DNA of 7,549 nt, from positions 1 through 7,549 of the forward strand of contig QIIJ01000303.1 in assembly GCA_003232595.1 (NCBI GenBank), in the 5' to 3' direction. The stretch comes from Aurantimonadaceae bacterium (GTDB lineage Bacteria > Pseudomonadota > Alphaproteobacteria > Rhizobiales > Rhizobiaceae). The notes beneath the pieces were generated by a model, which was not told where the DNA came from, did not search any database, and saw nothing but the letters and a program-made list of their open reading frames with translations. The translations under genes were made by a program, and so were the position numbers. This document shows positions 1-7,316 of the stretch, piece after piece (position 1 is the first letter of the stretch; each line of letters starts with the position of its first letter).

Positions 1-800
1 GCAATAAATTCTGCAATATCAAGCTCCTCGGCCCGTCTTGTTCCTGCAATTCCTGCCCGTTCCAGCAAAGCCTCGCCTCCAATCGACTTTAAACTCTGGC
101 GCAACATTTTGCGACGCTGGCCGAAGGCTGCCCTGGTAATTGTTTCAAGCGATTTCACTGTTGCGGGCAGCGGGTTGGGCTTTGGAACAAACGTCACTAC
201 CGAAGAAGTCACTTTTGGCTGCGGTGTGAAGTTTTGCGGATCCAGATTGAATGCGATATTTGTTTCGCACCGCCAGCCGGCAAGCACACCAAGTCGGCCA
301 TAGGCCTTGTCTCCGGGAACCGCAACAATTCGACTAGCCACCTCTTTTTGGAACATCAACGACATGGATTGCCAGAATGGCGGCCATGTTTCGCCGGTCA
401 GCCAGCCGATTAAAAGTGGCGTTGCAATATTATAGGGCAGATTGGCGATGATGCGGGTCGGGCCGGAAGCAAATTCTGTGCAATTTATTTTAAGGGCATC
501 TCCTTCGATGACATCAAGCCTGCCGGGATAATGTGCCGCAATTTCCGCCAGGGCCGAAAGACAGCGCCCATCACGTTCAATGGCAATGATGCGCTTTGCA
601 CCTCCAGCCAGAAGGGCACGAGTGAGCCCTCCGGGGCCGGGGCCGATCTCGATGACACTCACCTCTTCAAGCGGGCCGGTGGTTGCGGCAATCTTTTCAA
701 TCAGGTTGAAATCGAGCAGAAAGTTCTGACCCAGAGACTTTTTGGCATTCAGCCCATGCCTTGCAATAACATCGCGCAGGGGCGGCAGAGCATCAATCAT
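1..800 (-). CDS. rsmA: 16S rRNA (adenine-1518/1519-N6,N6)-dimethyltransferase, 3' end cut by the window edge
   Basis: RsmA (KsgA) uses S-adenosylmethionine to dimethylate two adjacent adenines in the 3'-terminal hairpin of 16S rRNA late in 30S assembly. The reading frame is open from ATG 800-798 to the window edge, giving 266 codons; family members are about 270-290 aa, so only a short C-terminal tail is missing. Visible motifs, in order: the N-terminal KKSLGQNFL block (20-28), the SAM-binding EIGPGPGGLT (51-60), the acidic motif AIER (73-76), GDA (100-102), the catalytic NLPYNI (120-125), FQKEVASRI (150-158), FTPQPKVTSSVV (191-202) and FGQRRKMLRQSLK (226-238), which belongs to the RNA-binding C-terminal domain. 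The start lies in an ATGA overlap with the pdxA stop, so translation is probably coupled. No other ATG/GTG start lies just upstream in frame that would fit the family. The identification is secure. Confidence 0.96.
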   Translation of the reverse strand, partial: MIDALPPLRDVIARHGLNAKKSLGQNFLLDFNLIEKIAATTGPLEEVSVIEIGPGPGGLTRALLAGGAKRIIAIERDGRCLSALAEIAAHYPGRLDVIEGDALKINCTEFASGPTRIIANLPYNIATPLLIGWLTGETWPPFWQSMSLMFQKEVASRIVAVPGDKAYGRLGVLAGWRCETNIAFNLDPQNFTPQPKVTSSVVTFVPKPNPLPATVKSLETITRAAFGQRRKMLRQSLKSIGGEALLERAGIAGTRRAEELDIAEFI

Positions 801-1816
801 GATGTTGACGATAGTTGATCGGCCATCTGCAGGGCGGCAATCATGCTGGAGGGGTCTGCCCGGCCTGAACCCGCAATATCAAACGCCGTTCCGTGGTCAG
901 GGGATGTTCGAACGAATGGCAATCCAAGCGTCACATTTACTGTTCGATCAAAATCGAGCGCTTTGGCCGGGATGAGTGCCTGATCATGGTACATGCATAT
1001 AGCAACATCAAATGTATTTCGTGCGCGCTGGTGAAACATCGTATCGGCTGGAAGCGGGCCTGTTGCATCAATTCCAGCCGCATTAAGGGCCGCAACCGCC
1101 GGTTTGATAATTGTTACATCCTCGCTGCCCATAGCACCATCCTCGCCCGCATGAGGGTTTAGCCCGGATATAGCCAAGCGCGGGTTCGCGATGCCAAACC
1201 GGGATATTAAATTATCAGCAGTGATGGTCGCAATTTCGATAATATCGCCGGTATTCAGTGACTTGGAAACATCAGCCAGTGGCATATGAATGGTCACGGG
1301 CACGGCACGCAAGCGCGGTCCGGCCAGCATCATAACCGGTTTAAATGGCCCTCCTGGCCATGTGCCCGAAAGCTCGGCCAGAAACTCTGTGTGTCCCGGA
1401 TGGCTAAAACCTGCATCATACAACGATTTTTTATGGATGGGAGCGGTGACAATTGCCCTTGCTATGCCGGTTTGAACGTGCTCAACAGCGGTTTTGATCG
1501 ATTCAATAATTGCCACTCCATCACTTGCAACCGGCAATCCCGGCTCACCATCAAGCGGTGCCTGCAAGGGGACAACAGGCAGGGAATGTGGAAAGATTTC
1601 TGATGCACCCGATGCATTCGCAGGGGTGATCGGAATATCCAGCCCTAAAGAACGCGCCCGACTTTGCAACAGGCGAACGCAGCCGATTACATAAAACGGA
1701 GCAATCTCATTGGTTTGTCCTGACCGGGTTGCCCGTGTCCATGAAGCAAGGATAACATCCGGCCCTATTCCGGCAGGTTCGCCGATGGTTACAGCGATAG
1801 GTGGTTTTTCAGCCAT
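797..1816 (-). CDS. pdxA: 4-hydroxythreonine-4-phosphate dehydrogenase (vitamin B6 synthesis)
   Basis: PdxA oxidises 4-phosphohydroxy-L-threonine with NAD in the DXP-dependent pyridoxal phosphate pathway. Its product is joined to deoxyxylulose phosphate by PdxJ. The 339-aa length is typical. Visible motifs: GEPAGIGPDV (12-21), TAPIHKKSL (124-132) followed by GHTEFLAEL (141-149), HMPLADVS (177-184), GLNPHAGEDGAMGSED (218-233), GPLPADT (253-259), MYHDQALIPAK (275-285) and TSPDHGTAFDIAG (304-316). By comparison with E. coli PdxA, the three metal-binding histidines correspond to H177, H222 and H277, and all are present, so the enzyme should be active. It follows surA after 17 bp and has only a weak Shine-Dalgarno, which suggests translation by readthrough from surA. 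Its TGA overlaps the rsmA ATG. No feature sets it apart from a normal cytosolic PdxA. Confidence 0.97.
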   Translation of the reverse strand: MAEKPPIAVTIGEPAGIGPDVILASWTRATRSGQTNEIAPFYVIGCVRLLQSRARSLGLDIPITPANASGASEIFPHSLPVVPLQAPLDGEPGLPVASDGVAIIESIKTAVEHVQTGIARAIVTAPIHKKSLYDAGFSHPGHTEFLAELSGTWPGGPFKPVMMLAGPRLRAVPVTIHMPLADVSKSLNTGDIIEIATITADNLISRFGIANPRLAISGLNPHAGEDGAMGSEDVTIIKPAVAALNAAGIDATGPLPADTMFHQRARNTFDVAICMYHDQALIPAKALDFDRTVNVTLGLPFVRTSPDHGTAFDIAGSGRADPSSMIAALQMADQLSSTS

Positions 1817-1833
1817 GGGGACTTAAACCAAAA

Positions 1834-2787
1834 CTAGCGGCGAATTATTATCGCCCGGTCTTTCAGCTCCTGCAGGTATTTTTTTTCCGCTTCTGTCACG
1901 CCTTTTTTTGCCTGATCAATCTGAAAAGTGATCTGGGCAACACTGTCGTCAGAGATGGTTTTTGACTTGCAAACAGCAATGAACTCAACACCGCGCTGGG
2001 TATCACGGACCTTGGTGGTTTTCCCCTCACGCGTTGCCTCTATGAATTTTTTCCAGTCCGGTGGCAATTGGGGTTGCATAACCCTGCCAAGCGAACGCAC
2101 GGTAACATCCCTCAAGCCCTTCGCAAACTGCAGGGTACTGGCACAATTTTCAAACCGGTTTCTGAATGCGTTTGCTTCGCGGCGGCGCTTCGACATCAAC
2201 GAACGGCGCTTTGCGTTGGGCACAACAAAAATTACCTGCTGCAACGTGTATTCTGTTGTTGATGGTTTTTTGCCCTCCCTCAGGAGTTTCGTAAAATTGA
2301 TCCGCGCAGAGGCCTGCTGATTGTCAGCGCGCAATTTTGCAGCCATCAGTCTTTGCCAGGTCATTTGCGCCCGAATGAATTTCTTGAATCCCCTGCTGGT
2401 GACACCGGAGCGATTGAGTATTTGGGTCAGCGCATTTACCGGCATCCTGTTGCTCTTGGCAAAACGTGCATAGGCAGCGTCAATTTCCTTTTGGCCGATA
2501 GAAATATTCACCCGTTTGGCGGCCTGCATCTTTATGGCGTCATCTACCAGTTCTTCAGTGGCAAGTTTTGTCCTGTTTCCCTTGACACGGCGAAGTTTGA
2601 AAAAGGCCGCACGACGGGCAATGTCATAGGTGGTGATAGGTTCACCATTGACGATGACCTTGATTACGCTGGCGGACAGGGTTGAAGGCATTGCAATTGT
2701 GACTGCTGCAATTGACAAGGCAGCAAGAGCCATAAAGGCGATTCTGCCAACAAATCCCGAAAGTTGTCTGGGTGTATTAATAATCAA
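1834..2787 (-). CDS. surA: SurA-type periplasmic chaperone / peptidyl-prolyl isomerase-like protein
   Basis: SurA binds unfolded outer-membrane proteins in the periplasm and passes them to the BAM complex; its place directly after lptD fits, since LptD is a known SurA client. The protein has 317 aa. A signal peptide is visible: basic residues at R7 and R15, a hydrophobic stretch at about 16-33, and a likely cleavage near 39-40 (STLSAS). The mature protein opens with the typical SurA N-domain start VIKVIVNGEPITTYDI (41-56), followed by a helical chaperone core to about 155. A single parvulin-like region follows (about 178-275, TEYTLQQVIFVVP to GVEFIAVC), then a C-terminal helix ending KYLQELKDRA. 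E. coli SurA is longer, with two parvulin domains; the one-domain form is usual in alphaproteobacteria. Whether the domain is a working isomerase cannot be judged here. The start is TTG at 2787: AGGA lies 8 bases upstream, there is no in-frame ATG nearby, and starting at M19 would remove the basic n-region. Confidence 0.87.
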   Translation of the reverse strand: MIINTPRQLSGFVGRIAFMALAALSIAAVTIAMPSTLSASVIKVIVNGEPITTYDIARRAAFFKLRRVKGNRTKLATEELVDDAIKMQAAKRVNISIGQKEIDAAYARFAKSNRMPVNALTQILNRSGVTSRGFKKFIRAQMTWQRLMAAKLRADNQQASARINFTKLLREGKKPSTTEYTLQQVIFVVPNAKRRSLMSKRRREANAFRNRFENCASTLQFAKGLRDVTVRSLGRVMQPQLPPDWKKFIEATREGKTTKVRDTQRGVEFIAVCKSKTISDDSVAQITFQIDQAKKGVTEAEKKYLQELKDRAIIIRR

Positions 2788-2795
2788 TGGTATAT

Positions 2796-2799
2796 TCCT
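2796..2799 (-). promoter_or_regulatory. Ribosome binding site deciding the surA TTG start
   Basis: On the minus strand AGGA sits 8 bases before the TTG at 2787. No ATG or GTG lies in frame nearby upstream, and the basic residues following this TTG complete a proper signal peptide, so the site supports the non-ATG start. Confidence 0.6.
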
Positions 2800-2813
2800 G
2801 TTGCCGGTCTCGA

Positions 2814-2839
2814 TGGCGCGTCAAAGTTTCACTGCGCCA
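2814..2839. repeat. Short inverted repeat upstream of surA
   Basis: TGGCGC at 2814-2819 and its exact reverse complement GCGCCA at 2834-2839 flank a 14-base spacer. The repeat lies about 27 bases upstream of the surA start, just before its Shine-Dalgarno. The centre contains an imperfect mirror (TCAAA/TTTCA). It could be a weak RNA hairpin or a regulator-binding site, but six-base arms also occur by chance, and no known operator is recognised. Confidence 0.3.
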
Positions 2840-2895
2840 ATTTGATACTTGTTCTATTAGTCATCAGTTTGGCAAAATAATGATCATGTCGCGTT

Positions 2896-2925
2896 TGATA
2901 GCTTTGAATATCAGGTTCTTTCCAA
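2896..2925 (-). promoter_or_regulatory. Possible weak sigma-70-like promoter for surA-pdxA-rsmA
   Basis: Reading the minus strand, TTGGAA (2925-2920) and CTATCA (2901-2896) are separated by 18 bases. This resembles the alphaproteobacterial pattern TTGaca / CTATat but is imperfect in both boxes. Its place in the one real gap of the cluster is what makes it worth listing. It would leave a 5' leader of roughly 100 bases before the surA start. The match is weak enough to be chance. Confidence 0.18.
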
Positions 2926-2954
2926 AATTTCCACCTTTGAAACCACAAGGAATA

Positions 2955-5318
2955 TCAGAACAGGCTGGCTTCGCTGATATCCTGGCTGTGTTCGATTTCT
3001 CCAAGCGTTCTAAATCCGAGCCGCAGCAAAACCTTGCGGTTTGAAACATCGCTGGAGTAGCGGTTTTTGTTCTCCGAATATGACAGTGAGAACGAAAAAC
3101 ACTCGTCCCGGTAGGCAACACCAAAACTGTGGCTGACCAGTTCATTGTTCTGGATGTCATATGCTGCTTTGCCGAATGCCCGCCAATACTCTGCAAATTT
3201 TACCGATCCCGAAATAGTCGCCTGTTGCCGGTCCACCGCAAACCCGTAGTCCGGCTGAGCACCAATAAAGGTGTATCCCGCAGATGCCGAAAATCTTGAA
3301 GATGAGTATCTAAGGCTTGTCTCCAACCGCCTGACTGTGAAGTCTTTTTCATCGAAACGACCGCGTGCTTCGTAGAAAAAGTTGTTTCCCGTATTCAGGC
3401 CAATCATTGCGACATAGTCTGATCTTGTGGTTTCAAGACCGGACTCTTCACCCGCATTTACCGCATCATCCTGACGGGCATAGGGGTTGGCACCGGCCAG
3501 GTTGAATGATTGCCCAAACAGTGCACTGATGCTTAAGCCATTGTTGAACAGTCCAGAATAGCGCAGGCCGATATTGGCGCGTACCCCACCCTCAAGCCGG
3601 TCGTATCCTGAAAATTTGTTGCGCTCAAAAAGCGTGCTTGTATCAAATACCAGGCTCTGGGCATCCTCATTAGGCAGATTGGAGGCGGAACCGAGGCTCG
3701 GTCGGACAAATATCTGGGCAATCGGCTCAAAAATCTGACTGCCTGATGCGGAGGTTGCCAAAATCGGCCAACGATACTCCAGTCCGAAAGCCGGCATGGC
3801 GCGCAGCACATTGTCATCGACAATTGTTGGCGGACCGGCTGTTCCATCGGGGCGAATGAAAAATGCGCTGCCTTCGAAGGAAAATGACGGGGTAAAGCTC
3901 ATGCCATTTGAAGTGGTCAGCGTGCGTTTCCACTCAATATCCACGCTGGCGCGGGTCGATGCGCCTTCGATGCCGTGAAAACGGGTATCAAGGCTTACAG
4001 GAACAACAGAATTCGGATCGCTCCTTGAGATGCTGGTGACATTTAAATTATAGGCAAGCTGGCCGCCAAATACCGGATTGGATTTGACATAGTCATAGTC
4101 GAGTATCGGATGAACCTGGGCCTGCTGATCCTGCTGTTGAAGAGCTGTTGGCGTGTTCTGGATCAGATACTGATAGGCACTCAAATCAAAATAGCTCCGA
4201 TCGTTAAGCCCGCGCAGATAGACTTCGTTGGTGACAAACTCGTTGGAGTAGCCCGCTATCCTGTAGGATCGCGAAAACGTGCGATCACTTTGCCACATAA
4301 CATCCCAGCCGAACGACCAGCGCGGATTGATGTTAAATTTGCCGGTTGAGGCAATCATGCCACGATATGTTTCCAGCGAATCAGGAGTGGTGGTAAATTC
4401 AGAACGCCTGTTCTGGCGAATACCGGCAGCCTTCAAGGTGTAATAACCGCTGTCAAGCTGCTGGCGCCACTCAATATCGGTCATAAATCCCTGTTTTGAA
4501 TACCAGGTTTCCGCAATCGTTAAATCGGTACTCGGACTGGTAACCAGAAAATACGGAATACGAATGCTGTAACCCAACGCATTGCGATAACCATATTGAG
4601 GAACAAGAAAGCCACTTTGACGCTTGACCGACGGGTCGGCGTGCTTGAAATAGGGCAGATAGGCGATTGGCAGACCAAAAAGTTCGAATGTTGCATCGCG
4701 GTAGGTGACCGTTTTTTCGACACCATCCAAAACCACGGTTCTGGCCTTGATCTGCCACAGCGGCGGCTTTTCCGGGTTTTCCTTGCAGGCCTTGCAGGCG
4801 GTGTAAACGCCGTGATTAAACACAGTCTTCTGGCCGCTGAAACGCTCGGCACTCTCGGCTGCAAATCTGGTGTTTTCAGGTGTTTCGACGCGCAATGCGT
4901 TTAAAAAACCGTTGCCAAAATCATCTGTAACATCAATGGTATCAGCATATATCCTGTTGCCGTTTGGCTCCAGGATTTCGACATTACCACTGGCAGTTAT
5001 GCGTTTGGTTTTCTGATCGTAAGTAACCCTTTGGGCGACAAGATTATAGCCATCATAGTCAATCTGCACCTTGCCGGTCGCGATAACTTTTTCGGCATCA
5101 TTGTCATAAATCAGCTGATCAGCCTGTAACAGCATCTGGGCATCAGGATTGGCCGCCGGTCGACCAAACAATCCACCGTCTGCCGATTGGGCGTGGGCAT
5201 CGCTGACTGTAACCGCAGAGCCGACAGAGAGCGCCATAAGCGACACACCAAGCGTCAGCGACCGTCCAATTCCGGCAAGGCCTGGACGCATCAGATACGC
5301 AAAACACAGACGCCACAT
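2955..5318 (-). CDS. lptD: LPS-assembly outer-membrane protein LptD
   Basis: LptD, with the lipoprotein LptE, inserts lipopolysaccharide into the outer leaflet of the outer membrane. The 787 residues match the family size. A signal peptide is visible with likely cleavage after AHA (43). The OstA/LptA-like jellyroll follows from about 62 to 170 (ADQLIYDNDAEKVIATGKV; GNVEILEPNGNRIYADTI). Then comes the family signature running from LFGLPIAYLPYFKHADPS to SGFLVPQYGY (213-244), and then a long barrel domain of alternating aromatic/polar strands to the C-terminal phenylalanine, the usual BAM signal. Mature-protein cysteines are C175, C178 and C740 only. The start at 5318 is supported by a perfect AGGAGG 7 bases upstream and by the TAATG overlap with the lptG stop. 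No frame damage is seen. Confidence 0.96.
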   Translation of the reverse strand: MWRLCFAYLMRPGLAGIGRSLTLGVSLMALSVGSAVTVSDAHAQSADGGLFGRPAANPDAQMLLQADQLIYDNDAEKVIATGKVQIDYDGYNLVAQRVTYDQKTKRITASGNVEILEPNGNRIYADTIDVTDDFGNGFLNALRVETPENTRFAAESAERFSGQKTVFNHGVYTACKACKENPEKPPLWQIKARTVVLDGVEKTVTYRDATFELFGLPIAYLPYFKHADPSVKRQSGFLVPQYGYRNALGYSIRIPYFLVTSPSTDLTIAETWYSKQGFMTDIEWRQQLDSGYYTLKAAGIRQNRRSEFTTTPDSLETYRGMIASTGKFNINPRWSFGWDVMWQSDRTFSRSYRIAGYSNEFVTNEVYLRGLNDRSYFDLSAYQYLIQNTPTALQQQDQQAQVHPILDYDYVKSNPVFGGQLAYNLNVTSISRSDPNSVVPVSLDTRFHGIEGASTRASVDIEWKRTLTTSNGMSFTPSFSFEGSAFFIRPDGTAGPPTIVDDNVLRAMPAFGLEYRWPILATSASGSQIFEPIAQIFVRPSLGSASNLPNEDAQSLVFDTSTLFERNKFSGYDRLEGGVRANIGLRYSGLFNNGLSISALFGQSFNLAGANPYARQDDAVNAGEESGLETTRSDYVAMIGLNTGNNFFYEARGRFDEKDFTVRRLETSLRYSSSRFSASAGYTFIGAQPDYGFAVDRQQATISGSVKFAEYWRAFGKAAYDIQNNELVSHSFGVAYRDECFSFSLSYSENKNRYSSDVSNRKVLLRLGFRTLGEIEHSQDISEASLF

Positions 5319-6427
5319 TAGCCGTCCTCCTGATGCAAAAGTATTGTCACACTAATCAAAGCCACCACAGTTGCCGGAGACCAGGCCGCAAACCAGGGCG
5401 GCACAACTCCGTTTTTACCAAATCCAACGACCAGTTCTGTGACGACATAAAGCACGAAGCCAGCAAGGATTCCAGTCAAAATAACCTTACTGTTCTGCCC
5501 GAATCGGATAAATTTCAATGAGACAGTCGCGGCAATCAGCACCATCGCCACAAAAAACAACGGTCGCGCGAGTAGCAACTGAAATTGCATGCGGAAATTG
5601 TTGGCCAATCTGCCGGCATTATCAGCTTGCTCAATCCGCGCCGGCAATTGCCAAAATGAGACGTCATCTGCCCTTGTTGAAACCCTGTTGATCTGGTTAG
5701 CAGAAAGATTGGTATCAACCCGCAAAGATTTTACATTCTTTGGCCTGTTACCAGGCTTTGTTATGGTTACTTTACGAAATTGCCATTGTGCAGATTTGCC
5801 GTTTTTGCCTTCAATAAACCTGGTTGATGATGCATCAAGACGCTGATTTAGGTATCCTGTCTTGTCGTACTGATAGGCGGTTACGCCATTGAGCAGGCGC
5901 CCGTTTTTGCGCGACACAGCCGCATAAATGATCATGTCGCCCTCATTGCTGTTTTGTCTGATCCACAAATTTCGCGTTCGCTCAGATTCCACATTGCCCT
6001 TGCTGCCATAAACTTTTGCCTCAATATCTCTGCCAAAATCGGCAGTTTTAAGCGCAATTGGATTGTAAACCATCATCGAAAACAGCCCCAGAATTACAGC
6101 AGAAATTGCAGCAGGCCAGATAAACTGCCAGACCGAAACACCCGCCGCGCGGGCAACTACCAGTTCCATCTTCTGATTCAATATAATCAAAGTGCCAATG
6201 CTGCCGAACAGGATCGCAAAGGGGAGAATTTTTTCGGCAAACCCGGGTGCCCGTGCCAATGAAATCATCAGAAAATCTGAAAACGGAACATCAGGGTATC
6301 GCGACATGCGTCTGGCCTGATCGGTCATATCGACAGCGACGATCAAAAACAGAATCAGCAGAAATATCAACAGCATATTTTTCAAAAACAGCCTGGCAAA
6401 ATACATCCCGAGAGTGCGGCCAATCAT
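5318..6427 (-). CDS. lptG: LPS export ABC transporter permease LptG
   Basis: LptG is an inner-membrane subunit of LptB2FG, which uses ATP to pull LPS out of the membrane and pass it to LptC and the periplasmic bridge. The length of 369 aa is normal for the YjgP/YjgQ family. Six membrane segments are visible: about 14-33, 63-84, 100-121, 284-304, 314-333 and 345-363. The periplasmic beta-jellyroll domain lies between segments 3 and 4. The cytoplasmic segment MELVVARAAGVS (87-98) is the conserved coupling helix that contacts the ATPase LptB. The ATG at 6427 overlaps the lptF stop as ATGA. The gene's last codons contain the Shine-Dalgarno of lptD, and its TAA shares one base with the lptD ATG. 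LptF and LptG are paralogues; the position next to lptD and after the lptF remnant, together with the sequence, supports LptG. Confidence 0.94.
   Translation of the reverse strand: MIGRTLGMYFARLFLKNMLLIFLLILFLIVAVDMTDQARRMSRYPDVPFSDFLMISLARAPGFAEKILPFAILFGSIGTLIILNQKMELVVARAAGVSVWQFIWPAAISAVILGLFSMMVYNPIALKTADFGRDIEAKVYGSKGNVESERTRNLWIRQNSNEGDMIIYAAVSRKNGRLLNGVTAYQYDKTGYLNQRLDASSTRFIEGKNGKSAQWQFRKVTITKPGNRPKNVKSLRVDTNLSANQINRVSTRADDVSFWQLPARIEQADNAGRLANNFRMQFQLLLARPLFFVAMVLIAATVSLKFIRFGQNSKVILTGILAGFVLYVVTELVVGFGKNGVVPPWFAAWSPATVVALISVTILLHQEDG
5326..5331 (-). promoter_or_regulatory. Strong Shine-Dalgarno for lptD inside the end of lptG
   Basis: The minus strand reads AGGAGG here, a perfect anti-16S match 7 bases from the lptD ATG at 5318. 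It lies wholly within the last codons of lptG (encoding Q-E-D). The one-base stop/start overlap together with this strong site suggests that lptD translation can start independently as well as by coupling. It fixes the lptD start at MWRLC rather than at the internal M10. Confidence 0.8.
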
Positions 6428-7128
6428 GTAACAGCCCCGCCCCTGTTGCGTCTGTATAAAATATAACGGTCGCGCACGGTACTGAACTTGTTTTCAAGCC
6501 ACAACTGAACATCATCGAACCAATTCTGGACAAAAACCGGCAAGACCATCTGCTTGCCAAGAAACAAATATATTGATGGGATAATGATCCCGGTCAGCGG
6601 CAGCGCATAGATTAAAAACATTGAGTCTGGATTGTTGCGGGAACCATTGATGACGACAATGCTCAATCCGCGCAACAATATGGCCAGCAGAAACGCGAAT
6701 GTGATTGAAGCGGCATAACCCTGCCTTGTGGAGCGCGCGCGCCCTGAAATGGCAAGCACGATTAATATGAATGCAAACGGGTAGAGCCCTGCTGTCAGTC
6801 GATTGTGGGCCTCGGCCCGCAAGGCGCCAGGTCGCTTTTTATAATAGTAGGAGTTCTTGTCAGGATTAAACAGCTCAGATGTCGGCAATTCTTCCAGACT
6901 GCTGCCTCTTATTTTGCTGCCGGAGAAACTCGAAAGATCAAATGCATAAGAGTTGAACTTGATGATCGAGATATTCGGATCATTCCTCTTGGCGCGCTGA
7001 ATTTCACCCTCCCTGAGCAGCAAAAACGAGTTACCATCCTGCTTGTGAATAGTGCCCTTGCGCGCGAGATACGTGAATGTTTCATTTTTCTTGCGTTGGT
7101 CGAGAACAAAAACGCCCTTAAGAACCCC

Positions 7129-7141
7129 TCCGGAAAGTTAT
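7129..7141 (-). other. Second frame break in lptF
   Basis: The second frame reads KKITF up to TTC 7135-7133, then degenerates to a TAA at 7120-7118. The third frame opens right after a TAA at 7140-7138 and reads SGGVLKGVFVLDQ. The phase again moves in the same direction (3k+2 lost). Family spacing in the periplasmic domain suggests about 6 codons are missing, i.e. about 17-20 bases. Confidence 0.65.
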
Positions 7142-7304
7142 CTTCTTGCCTATCTTGTTGAATTCGCCTTCCTTGACAATGACTGAAACAAGATCAGAGC
7201 GAACCTGGGTCACAAAATTCCGCAGGGTAGCAAGACTTGAAGGGCCAAAATAAAGCGCAATGGCCATCACAGCCACTGCAACTATCAGGCAAAGCACCAA
7301 AAGA

Positions 7305-7316
7305 GGACGCAACCAC
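7305..7316 (-). other. First frame break in lptF
   Basis: LptF leaves its first frame after the GTT codon at 7313-7311 and resumes in the next frame at CGT 7309-7307 (the R of LRPLL). The phases (codon start 2 then 1 mod 3) require a loss of 3k+2 bases or a gain of 3k+1. Aligning with LptG in this same window (ELVV, then 11 residues, then IWP) predicts a loss of about 35 bases, covering the coupling helix. Confidence 0.7.

Larger units (their letters stand above)
2788..2954. other. lptD-surA intergenic gap, the only sizeable non-coding stretch
   Basis: This 167-bp gap separates the lptD stop from the surA start in an otherwise tightly packed cluster. It is AT-rich, contains the surA ribosome binding site, a short inverted repeat and a weak promoter-like pair, and shows no GC-rich hairpin followed by a T-run on the minus strand. 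I therefore see no convincing terminator, and surA probably still receives transcripts from the lpt genes. Short open frames across it run into lptD in other frames and do not look like proteins. Confidence 0.6.

Noticed and set aside
1879..1909. Two homopolymer runs (T8 at 1879-1886, T7 at 1903-1909) near the surA 3' end as a possible frameshift
   Set aside because: The frame through both runs gives the expected SurA C-terminal helix ending in KYLQELKDRA, so no shift has occurred.
1928..2320. A 130-codon plus-strand open frame opposite surA
   Set aside because: It lies wholly antisense to a well-supported gene, shows no recognisable domain, and its composition is what a reverse-frame reading of surA would give.
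2925..2957. Possible intrinsic terminator after lptD
   Set aside because: Only 4-bp AT-rich stems such as CCTT/AAGG can form and no T-run follows on the transcribed strand.
2864..3196. Minus-strand open frame of 110 codons spanning the lptD 3' end and the following gap
   Set aside because: Most of it is out-of-frame lptD sequence; it has no ribosome binding site of note and no protein-like pattern in the gap portion.
4520..4864. Open frame of 114 codons on the minus strand inside lptD
   Set aside because: It is an out-of-frame reading of the conserved LptD junction region, whose in-frame translation matches the family throughout.
7118..7316. Programmed ribosomal frameshifting as the cause of the lptF frame changes
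   Set aside because: Two changes would be needed, no heptameric slippery site or following pseudoknot is evident, and expected residues are missing at both points, which frameshifting would not explain.
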